Assembly: GCA_021809365.1 (NCBI GenBank)
Contig: JAKBAC010000088.1
Location: 1-14,221, forward strand
Direction: 5' to 3'
Origin: Planctomycetota bacterium
GTDB lineage: Bacteria; Planctomycetota; Phycisphaerae; WQYP01
Length of the DNA stretch: 14,221 nucleotides
This document shows positions 1 to 5,664 of the stretch, piece by piece. The stretch's first letter is position 1. Each line of letters starts with the position of its first letter. A program made the translations under genes and the position numbers. The notes beneath the pieces are model-generated. The model made no database searches, was not told where the DNA came from, and saw only the letters and a program-made list of their open reading frames with translations.

Positions 1-888
1 ACTCGTAAGTTGCCCCCGTGCGGCCAGGGTACCGGTTCCATGGGCGGGCAGCGTGGCTGTGCCACCATGGAATGTGGCACATGCTTTCCCAGCCGCGTCC
101 ACAACCACCGCTGAAAGCGTGATGGTTTGTTGTGCGGCGGTGGCATTGCGTATCTGGGAATGCACATGCACCAGACAGGTTTTGTTACGGAAGGAAAAAT
201 GGGACGGGTAAATATAAATTCCTGTGGTTTTCAGCGTGTCATAGAAGGGTAGAGTCTGGTAGACATTCCCCGTGACAATAAGCTGCACGTCGGAATGTAA
301 ACCGCCGTAGTCCGGATTAAACGCCCGTGATTCCCATTCATATTCCACGCCGGTGGCCGCCTGTTTATAGTTCAGGCGGTTGTCCACTTTTACCGCGATG
401 ACATTATCCGCGCTTCCGAAATTAACGAAGCGGGTCACGTTCAGGCCGCAGGCGGTGACGCCGTTTTGGAAAAGCCCCACGGCGTGGCCATTGACCCAAA
501 ATTCAGCGGCCTGCCGGATGCCCTCAAATTCCAGAAAAATCTGATCGCCGGCATCTTGTTGGGGCAGCTTGAAATGCTTGCGATACCAGACTGTGCCGGT
601 CCAGGCATGGCGGTCGCCGCCACTGTGGCTGATGATATGATCATAAGAATCCGCATCGTTGAAGGTATGGGGCGTGGAGACGTTGAGCCAAGCTGCATCG
701 TTAAAATCTGGTTTTTGTGCGCCGGATATATTTTGACGGATAAATTTCCAGCCGGGATTGAAATTGTAAATTTTCCGGGCGGAAGCGGGAGGCGTGTAAA
801 CGGCCGCCGGGGAGTTTTGCACGATGCCCAGTTCTGCAAAAAGCATCAGCACCAACACCGACAACCAGAGAGCCGATTGCTTGATCAT
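1..888 (-). CDS. Glycoside hydrolase family 2 (beta-galactosidase-type), partial, C-terminus beyond window
   Basis: An open frame of 296 codons starts at ATG 888 and runs off the window at position 1, so only the N-terminal third or so of a typical GH2 enzyme is visible. Residues 1-29 form a Sec-type signal peptide (MIKQS, then a hydrophobic core to about residue 23, with an A-A cleavage region near 28-29). Residues about 40-205 match the GH2 sugar-binding jelly-roll: NPGWKF near 44, the WLNVSTPHTFN motif at 67-77, GTVWYRKHF at 98-106, FWVNGHAVG at 130-138 and NPDYGGLHSDVQL at 191-203. From about 210 an Ig-like GH2 domain begins. The catalytic barrel lies outside the window, so substrate is inferred only from the family. 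The start is supported by an AAGGA site about seven bases upstream. The gene diverges from the GH29/GH43 operon and probably acts on galactosides outside the cytoplasm. Family assignment is firm; exact specificity is open. Confidence 0.88.
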   Translation of the reverse strand, partial: MIKQSALWLSVLVLMLFAELGIVQNSPAAVYTPPASARKIYNFNPGWKFIRQNISGAQKPDFNDAAWLNVSTPHTFNDADSYDHIISHSGGDRHAWTGTVWYRKHFKLPQQDAGDQIFLEFEGIRQAAEFWVNGHAVGLFQNGVTACGLNVTRFVNFGSADNVIAVKVDNRLNYKQAATGVEYEWESRAFNPDYGGLHSDVQLIVTGNVYQTLPFYDTLKTTGIYIYPSHFSFRNKTCLVHVHSQIRNATAAQQTITLSAVVVDAAGKACATFHGGTATLPAHGTGTLAARGQLTS

Positions 889-968
889 AACATGTCCTTG
901 ATTGGGCCTGAGCTTAAAGCCGAGGCGTTCCTCGCTGGGATTTTTCCAGCACTCGTTCCTATTGCCAT

Positions 969-996
969 ACCTTATCACAGACAATGAGGTAGTCAA
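969..996 (-). promoter_or_regulatory. Candidate promoter for the GH2 gene
   Basis: On the minus strand TTGACT (996 to 991) is followed after 16 bases by TAAGGT (974 to 969), about 80 bp upstream of the GH2 ATG. The -35 is good, the -10 is poor (three of six to consensus). The -35 overlaps one copy of an 8-bp direct repeat, GGTAGTCA (988-995 and 1012-1019), which could be an activator site. It is a visual match only. Confidence 0.3.
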
Positions 997-1043
997 CATC
1001 GGAAATAGTGTGGTAGTCATTATTTAATTCTCATGGATTTGGA

Positions 1044-1071
1044 TTGCGTTTTCTGGCATGGGATGTAAGAT
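1044..1071 (+). promoter_or_regulatory. Weak candidate promoter for the GH29-GH43 operon
   Basis: TTGCGT (1044-1049) and TAAGAT (1066-1071) are spaced by 16 bases, about 75 bp upstream of the GH29 ATG, in the AT-richest part of the 889-1146 divergent intergenic region. Both hexamers are weak, so activator dependence would be expected if this is real. Nothing else I can name occupies this intergenic region apart from the GGTAGTCA direct repeat. Confidence 0.2.
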
Positions 1072-1146
1072 TTTATGTGTGCTGTCGGAAAAAAGACCAC
1101 GAGATCAGGCGGCAGTTGACCAACGGATTTGAAAGGAAAAAAACTC

Positions 1147-2967
1147 ATGCAAAGACGTGATTTCTGCAAGCTCATCACAGGAGCGGCCGCGGCGGCACTT
1201 TTGCCTCTGGCCGCCAAAGCCGACGGGGCCAGCAAATCCAGCCTTCCCGCCGATTTTGACAAATACACTGAAAATTATGCTGCATTCTGCAATACGCCCG
1301 CCAATAAACGGGTGTTTTATACGGTGCGAGACAAGCGCCGAGACAAGCGCATTGTTCCGGAAAAACTTTCAGACAATACTTGGAAGGCTGCCACCATCCA
1401 ACAGATGCAGCACATGCCCCGCCTGCCTGTTCCCGGTGGTTCCTGGTACGGCGTACCGATGAAATCGCCGCTTGCTGATCTATCCGGTCATGGCCCCTAT
1501 AAGCCCACGTGGGATTCTCTTCTGCAATACGATTGCCCCGAATGGTTCCGCGATGCCAAGTTCGGCATCTGGAATCATTGGAGTCCGCAGTGCGTGCCGG
1601 AAGATGGGGATTGGTACGCACGCTTAATGTATATCCAAGGTTCGCAGCAATACAAATATAATGTTAAACATTATGGCCACCCCTCTGTGTTCGGCTATAA
1701 GGACCTCTGCCCGCAGTGGACGCTGTTGAACTGGGAACCGGAAGCGCTGATGGCCAGTTACAAACGGGCCGGGGCTAAACTATTCCTGGCTCTGGCGAAT
1801 CATCATGATGGCTTTGATACGTGGAATTCCAAACATCATCCATGGAACGCCAAAAATATCGGCCCGCATCGCGATGTCATTGGCACCTGGGCCAAAACCG
1901 CGCGGGCCAAAGGGATGCGTTTTGGGGTAACGGTGCATCAGGCTTATAACTGGTGGTGGTTTCAAACTTCCCACGGAGCTGATCGCGCCGGCCCGCTGGC
2001 GGGTGTGCCGTATGATGGTGATTTGACCAAAGCCCAGGGAAAGGGTCAATGGTGGGAAGGCTTGGATCCGCAGCAACTTTATGGCCCCAAGCACATGCCC
2101 GATGCCCTTCCGGATATTTCCTACGTGAAAAACTTTTATGACCGCACACGCGATCTGGTGGATCAGCATAATCCTGATTTACTCTATTTTGATAACCCGC
2201 TTCTGCCGCTGGGCTGGGGCGGTATGAATATTGGTGCGTATTTCTATAATCGCAATCTGCAACTTCACGGCGGAAAAATGGAAGCGGTTATTAATGTTAA
2301 AGGCGTGCCGGGCCATTGGATGAAAGCTGTGGTAGCGGATATTGAACGCGGGGTTACCAGTAAAATCATGCCGCACCCCTGGCAATCAGAAACCTGCCTG
2401 GGAGATTGGCATTATCAGCGGGCTTTATATAATGATCCCGGAGTGTACGGCGGCTATATGACACCTGACCACGTTGTGCACTGGATGGTGGATGTGGTGA
2501 GCAAAAATGGAACGTTTATTCTGAATATTCCCGGCAAACCTGACGGCACCATTGACCGCAAGGAGCAGTTGATCCTTGATAAACTCGGAGACTGGATGGC
2601 CATCAATGGTGAAGCTATTTATGCCACGCGCCCATGGAAAGTGTATGGCGAAGGCCCCAATGTCATGCAGGCCGGCTCCATGCGCGGAGGCCGCAGCAAT
2701 CATCTGGGGGCCGATGACATTCGCTTCACCCGCAATAAAGCCAATACGGTAGTTTATGCCCTGGCGCTGGGGTGGCCCAAGGACGCCTTTATGATTCAGT
2801 CTCTGGGGACAGCGGCGGCCACCAATCCGGGAAAAATCCAACAGGTTGAACTGCTTGGCACACAAGAAAAATTGCGATGGAAACAGACCGCCCATGGCCT
2901 GCGCGTAGAATTGCCCAAATACCGTCCGGCACTTAATTACGCAGTGGCATTGAAGGTGACCCTGTGA
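1147..2967 (+). CDS. Alpha-L-fucosidase-like glycoside hydrolase family 29, Tat-exported
   Basis: This 606-aa protein should hydrolyse alpha-L-fucosyl (or related) residues outside the cytoplasm. ATG 1147 is preferred over the in-frame TTG at 1129 because AAAGGAA (1132-1138) is well spaced for it and because it places a twin-arginine leader (RRDFCK at residues 3-8, hydrophobic stretch, AKA near 23-25) at the N-terminus. GH29 signatures follow: WFRDAKFGIWNHW at 133-145, ANHHDGFDTWNSK at 217-229, HRDVIGTWAKTA at 241-252, the nucleophile motif DLLYFDN at 344-350 with Asp349, and later VDVVSKNGTFILNIP and a NGEAIYATRPW stretch, both typical of the family. About 130 residues precede the recognisable core, which is longer than usual. 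FIHWG, the common form, is WNHWS here, so the enzyme is a divergent member. It overlaps the next gene by four bases (GTGA), indicating translational coupling. Confidence 0.88.
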   Translation: MQRRDFCKLITGAAAAALLPLAAKADGASKSSLPADFDKYTENYAAFCNTPANKRVFYTVRDKRRDKRIVPEKLSDNTWKAATIQQMQHMPRLPVPGGSWYGVPMKSPLADLSGHGPYKPTWDSLLQYDCPEWFRDAKFGIWNHWSPQCVPEDGDWYARLMYIQGSQQYKYNVKHYGHPSVFGYKDLCPQWTLLNWEPEALMASYKRAGAKLFLALANHHDGFDTWNSKHHPWNAKNIGPHRDVIGTWAKTARAKGMRFGVTVHQAYNWWWFQTSHGADRAGPLAGVPYDGDLTKAQGKGQWWEGLDPQQLYGPKHMPDALPDISYVKNFYDRTRDLVDQHNPDLLYFDNPLLPLGWGGMNIGAYFYNRNLQLHGGKMEAVINVKGVPGHWMKAVVADIERGVTSKIMPHPWQSETCLGDWHYQRALYNDPGVYGGYMTPDHVVHWMVDVVSKNGTFILNIPGKPDGTIDRKEQLILDKLGDWMAINGEAIYATRPWKVYGEGPNVMQAGSMRGGRSNHLGADDIRFTRNKANTVVYALALGWPKDAFMIQSLGTAAATNPGKIQQVELLGTQEKLRWKQTAHGLRVELPKYRPALNYAVALKVTL

Positions 2968-4658
2968 GTGATGCTTTAGGAAAATTCCAGCTCCCGCACG
3001 CGGGCTTGGAAATTCAACGCCGCCATTTTCTAAAAGGCCTGGCGGGCGTTGCAGCCGGTGCTGTCGTTGTCAGCGCCACGGGTGCGGACAGTGTGTTAGC
3101 CGCCGCCCGGCATCCACGCGGTGATAATATCCCAGATCCACATCCCCGGCGCTGGGGTGATCAGGGCAACGGCACGTATTGCAATCCTGTCATTCCAGCG
3201 GATTACAGTGATATTGACGCTATCCGGGTGGGGAACGACTATTATGCGTATAGCTCTACATTTCAGTATTCGCCCGGTGTGATCATTCTGCATTCCAGGG
3301 ATTTAGTGAATTGGCGGATTCTGGCCCACGCGGTAGATGATCTGACCCGCATCGGGCCGGATTTAGGCTGGCAGCGCATGAACCGGTATGGTCGCGGGGT
3401 GTGGGCGGGTTCCATCCGATATCATCAGGGCCAGTTCTGGATTTATTTTTGCACGCCCAATGAAGGCCTGTTCATGGTTAGAACCACCAGCGGTAATCCC
3501 GCAGGCCCCTGGACGCCGGTGCATTGTCTGTGGCGCGTCAGCGGATGGGATGATCCGTGTTCCTTCTGGGATGATGATGGGCAGGGATATGTGGTGATGT
3601 CCAATTTTTCCGGTGGCTATAAGATACATCTTTTCAAGCTCACGCCGGATGGCAGAAATATCATTCATAGTTCGGGCCGCGTCATTCACCAATCCCGCGG
3701 TTCTGAGGCCAATAAGCTTTATAAGATTAACGGTTATTATTACCACCTGTACAGTCAGGTGGAACGGGAAGGCCGCGTGGTGATGATGGACCGTTCCCGA
3801 AATATTTACGGCCCGTATAAAACCCGACAACTTGATGATGTCAATCCACGCATTGATCGGGAGCCAAATCAAGGCGGTCTGGTGCAGATTCCCTCCGGAG
3901 AATGGTATTTCCTCACACAGCAGGGCACCGGAGGCCACTGGGATGGTCGAACCATGTGCCTGCTGCCGGTGACTTGGGTTGATAACTGGCCCATCATTGG
4001 CCGCGTTGGAGCCGATGGCCGAGGTCAAATGGTCTGGGAGGCGAAAAAGCCTATTAATGGATTCCCGCTTGCCCAACCGCAGAGCAGCGATGATTTTAAT
4101 AATCCCAAGCTTGGCGTCCAATGGGAATGGAATTATCAGCCCCGGGCGGATAAATGGTCGCTGACTAAGCGTCCCGGATTTTTGCGGCTGCACGCGTTTA
4201 AGCCATTGCAGCGCGGCAATTTGCTCAAGGCCGGCAACACGCTGACCCAGCGCGTCATGGGAGTGCCCAAAAACATTGCTACGATGCGGATGGAAATTCC
4301 AGCCATGGCCAATGGCCAGCAGGCCGGCTTGTGCCACTTCTCCGCGCGACCGGGTGCGGTGGGCGTTATACAACAGCGCGGAATCCGGCGGCTGTTTCAC
4401 CGTATGAATAATAAAATCACAACCGGGCCGGTGATTACCGGTGATGTGGTGTATCTTCGGTCTACCTGGGATTATCAAGGCGTAAGCCATTTTTCATACA
4501 GCCTCCATGGCAATGACTTTACGCCATTCGGGCCACCCTACCAGTTGATCTGGAGTTTCTACCGCGGAGACCGTCTGGGCATTTTCTCATTTAATGATCA
4601 GTCGGAAGCAGGCTTTATCGACGTTGACTGGTTCACCTATCACTTTTCACACCCCTGA
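2964..4658 (+). CDS. Glycoside hydrolase family 43 (beta-xylosidase / alpha-L-arabinofuranosidase type), Tat-exported
   Basis: This 564-aa enzyme starts at GTG 2964, inside the stop of the upstream fucosidase gene (GTGA overlap), so the two are probably translated together. A twin-arginine signal is present (RRHFLK at 19-24, hydrophobic run, AAA near 46-48). The five-bladed GH43 propeller follows: NPVIPADYSDIDAIRVG at 74-90 with Asp83 as likely base, WAGSIRYH at 147-154, GWDDPCSFWDDDG at 194-206 with Asp197 as likely pKa modulator, and GSEANKLYKINGYYY at 246-260 with Glu248 as likely acid. Thus all three catalytic positions are present. Residues about 375-560 form a beta-sandwich C-terminal domain (SSDDFNNPKLGVQWEWN onward), as in the GH43 xylosidase/arabinosidase subfamilies with an accessory C2-type domain. 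Substrate (xylan, arabinan or decorated side chains) is not determinable from sequence alone. Confidence 0.9.
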   Translation: MSDALGKFQLPHAGLEIQRRHFLKGLAGVAAGAVVVSATGADSVLAAARHPRGDNIPDPHPRRWGDQGNGTYCNPVIPADYSDIDAIRVGNDYYAYSSTFQYSPGVIILHSRDLVNWRILAHAVDDLTRIGPDLGWQRMNRYGRGVWAGSIRYHQGQFWIYFCTPNEGLFMVRTTSGNPAGPWTPVHCLWRVSGWDDPCSFWDDDGQGYVVMSNFSGGYKIHLFKLTPDGRNIIHSSGRVIHQSRGSEANKLYKINGYYYHLYSQVEREGRVVMMDRSRNIYGPYKTRQLDDVNPRIDREPNQGGLVQIPSGEWYFLTQQGTGGHWDGRTMCLLPVTWVDNWPIIGRVGADGRGQMVWEAKKPINGFPLAQPQSSDDFNNPKLGVQWEWNYQPRADKWSLTKRPGFLRLHAFKPLQRGNLLKAGNTLTQRVMGVPKNIATMRMEIPAMANGQQAGLCHFSARPGAVGVIQQRGIRRLFHRMNNKITTGPVITGDVVYLRSTWDYQGVSHFSYSLHGNDFTPFGPPYQLIWSFYRGDRLGIFSFNDQSEAGFIDVDWFTYHFSHP

Positions 4659-4684
4659 TCGGGCCGCCTCGCAACATTGAAATA

Positions 4685-4735
4685 AAAAAGGTACCTGACA
4701 CCTTTTCCAGAAAAAAAGGTGTCAGGTACCTTTTT
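4685..4735. repeat. 22-bp perfect inverted repeat (REP-like palindrome), possible bidirectional terminator
   Basis: Arms 4685-4706 and 4714-4735 are perfect reverse complements around a 7-base loop. The core GGTGTCAGGTACC is flanked by A and T runs, so transcripts of either strand would form a stem with a U-rich side. It lies 26 bp after the GH43 stop and could end that operon. The sequence resembles dispersed palindromes of the REP type. The right arm also supplies the last codons and TGA of the split DUF433 gene on the minus strand, which suggests that it inserted into, or recombined with, the end of that gene. Which role matters cannot be told from one copy. Confidence 0.8.
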
Positions 4736-4823
4736 CCTCGGCGAAGAGAAGAGCCGCGCGGATATCTTTGTCGTTCAGGTTGTATTCGCGTTCAAGGTCG
4801 CTGAAACTCATGCCGCCGGCTGG

Positions 4824-5109
4824 GAGCCTGTCCGAGTAATCGCCGGGATTGCGATGGGCCTGAAATGCCCCGTATGCGCGGCGGAGGATCGAGCCGACTC
4901 TGGATAATGAGTCTGCGAGATCCGACAACAAAGCAGACGGGGCATTTCAGGCCCACCCGCAGGGCGGCGTGCTTTTTGGCCCCCTTCTGCGGCGCGGCTC
5001 CTCGGAGTACCATCCGTGTCAGGTACGCCATCGTCGCCGCTGCTTGATGGTGGCCAAAAATCGCCCCGGCGCGCCGGGATCGCAACCCGGCGATTACTCG
5101 GACAGGCTC
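4824..5109. mobile_element. MITE-like element with terminal inverted repeats and CTGG target duplication
   Basis: The ends, 4824-4847 (beginning GAGCCTGTCCGAGTAATC) and 5086-5109, are perfect 24-bp inverted repeats; similarity continues inward for several bases with one gap. The 286-bp unit is flanked on both sides by CTGG (4820-4823 and 5110-5113), a 4-bp target duplication, and it interrupts a DUF433 gene whose frame is restored by precise removal. It is too short to encode a transposase, so it fits a non-autonomous element mobilised in trans. An open frame crosses the whole element on the minus strand without looking like a protein. A truncated relative of the right end lies at 5595-5646. 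The parent transposon family cannot be named from here. Confidence 0.85.
4855..4955. repeat. Nested 19-bp inverted repeat inside the MITE-like element
   Basis: TGGGCCTGAAATGCCCCGT (4855-4873) is the perfect reverse complement of 4937-4955, enclosing 63 bp. The left arm begins directly after the inner edge of the outer terminal repeat. It may be an older element inside a younger one, or a hairpin required by this element family. On either strand the 101-bp segment could fold into a long stem with a branched loop. Confidence 0.8.
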
Positions 5110-5248
5110 CTGGGGAACCCAAAACCATGGAGACCGGCATGCGTGTCCCTGCAACGACAGGTTTGCCGTGGCAAATCGCGGGATCAATGACAATTCTGGA
5201 GTGTTCCATATTCAAACTCCGCAGGCCAGACTCTTCCTTCACACCGCT

Positions 5249-5276
5249 ATTATACTGCAAATTGGTGGAATAAAAA
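5249..5276 (-). promoter_or_regulatory. Candidate promoter of the DUF433 gene
   Basis: A consensus -10, TATAAT (minus strand, 5254 to 5249), lies 40 bp upstream of the DUF433 ATG at 5209. The best -35 is TTTTTA (5276 to 5271) with a 16-base spacer, a weak match. It sits immediately after the minus-strand terminator at 5268-5313, the usual layout of a new transcription unit starting behind an upstream gene. Confidence 0.45.
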
Positions 5277-5313
5277 TCCCCCGGCGGATGGCGTGTCCTA
5301 CATCCACCGGGGG
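5268..5313 (-). terminator. Rho-independent terminator, minus strand
   Basis: Arms 5278-5290 and 5301-5313 form a 13-bp stem with a 10-base loop. The only non-Watson-Crick position reads U-G in minus-strand RNA (a stable wobble) but C-A in plus-strand RNA. The minus-strand hairpin is followed by ATTTTTATT (5277 to 5269), whereas the plus-strand side has no T run. The terminator therefore serves a leftward gene that once ended around 5317; that gene is no longer intact. Confidence 0.7.
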
Positions 5314-5316
5314 GTG

Positions 5317-5454
5317 TCAAAGAAAGCTGTGGCGGCGGTTTTTTCGTCTTCGCATTTGCTGCTGCGATCCCGGCAAAGCTGGGCCGCGCGACAAATGCCA
5401 GGTGATGATCACCTGTCCATGTTCATACAATAATACAAAACGATAACTTGGCAA
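5317..5454 (-). other. Possible 3' remnant of a leftward gene upstream of the terminator
   Basis: Between an in-frame TAA (5457 to 5455) and TGA (5319 to 5317) are 45 sense codons, beginning LPSYRFVLLYEHGQVIITWH and ending with a basic, Arg-rich tail. The stop lies a few bases before a good minus-strand terminator, which suggests that this is the tail of a former gene. I do not recognise the peptide, and an open stretch this short can occur by chance. No start codon with a ribosome site was found. It may have been cut by the arrival of the element remnant at 5595-5646. Confidence 0.2.
5400..5414. repeat. 15-bp perfect palindrome, possible operator
   Basis: AGGTGAT G ATCACCT is a perfect 7-bp inverted repeat about one base. 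It lies in the gene-free stretch upstream of the AraC-family gene. It has the size of a dimeric repressor site, but nothing links it to a particular protein. Confidence 0.3.
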
Positions 5455-5458
5455 TTAG

Positions 5459-5490
5459 ACTTTTGTCACCACTTGTTGTACTTTTGTAAC
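5459..5490 (+). promoter_or_regulatory. Candidate AraC-type operator: direct repeats with 21-bp period
   Basis: ACTTTTGTCAC (5459-5469) and ACTTTTGTAAC (5480-5490) match at ten of eleven positions and start exactly 21 bp apart, two helical turns. AraC/XylS proteins typically bind such same-face direct half-sites. The repeat is 175 bp upstream of the AraC-family gene in this window, so autoregulation or a displaced promoter site is plausible. No convincing sigma-70 hexamers overlap it. Confidence 0.35.
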
Positions 5491-5594
5491 AATAGCGCAA
5501 GATCGCCCGCGGCGCTCGCAAAGCGACGAGTTCTCGGACCGGCGAACCAACCACCGGGTTATCACCACGGTGCTCTGTGACGCGACGATGCCCA

Positions 5595-5646
5595 AGGTGC
5601 CAAAAATCGGCCGGGATCGCAACCCGGCGATCATTCGGACAGGCTC
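5595..5646. mobile_element. Truncated copy of the MITE-like element (right end only)
   Basis: This stretch repeats the right end of the 4824-5109 element: CCAAAAATCG, then GCCGGGATCGCAACCCGGCGAT, then TTCGGACAGGCTC. Relative to the full copy it lacks nine bases (CCCCGGCGC) and has two substitutions in the 24-bp terminal repeat. The flanking bases are CCAG, the complement of the CTGG target at the full copy. No matching left end lies upstream, so this is a decayed or recombined remnant. It ends 18 bp before the AraC-type start codon. Confidence 0.8.
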
Positions 5647-5664
5647 CCAGAAAGGATCAGAGAT

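Larger units (their letters stand above)
4722..5209 (-). pseudogene. DUF433 (antitoxin-like) gene split by a 286-bp element
   Basis: The 5' part starts at ATG 5209 (GGAG about nine bases upstream) and encodes MEHSRIVIDP then CHGKPVVAGTRMPVSMVLGS, the classic N-terminus of DUF433 (COG2442, VapB45-like) proteins. The conserved second half, GMSFSDLEREYNLND then IRAALLFAEE, lies at 4811 down to 4732. Between them sits the 4824-5109 element. Deleting the element plus one CTGG copy joins the halves in frame as VLGSPAGGMSF and gives a 65-aa protein ending at TGA 4722, close to the usual 70-80 aa of the family. As it stands, the frame reads into the element and ends at 4808, losing the helical second half. 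DUF433 proteins commonly pair with a DUF5615 PIN-like toxin encoded directly downstream; none is visible here, so this is probably the relic of a toxin-antitoxin-like module. Confidence 0.85.

Noticed and set aside
3363..4490. 375-codon minus-strand frame inside the GH43 gene
   Set aside because: Antisense shadow of a gene with complete GH43 motifs; composition not protein-like.
4808..5320. Long minus-strand frame (170 codons) through the DUF433 start and the whole element
   Set aside because: Only the codons from 5209 to about 5111 resemble a protein family; the rest is read-through of the element and ends just beyond its far end.
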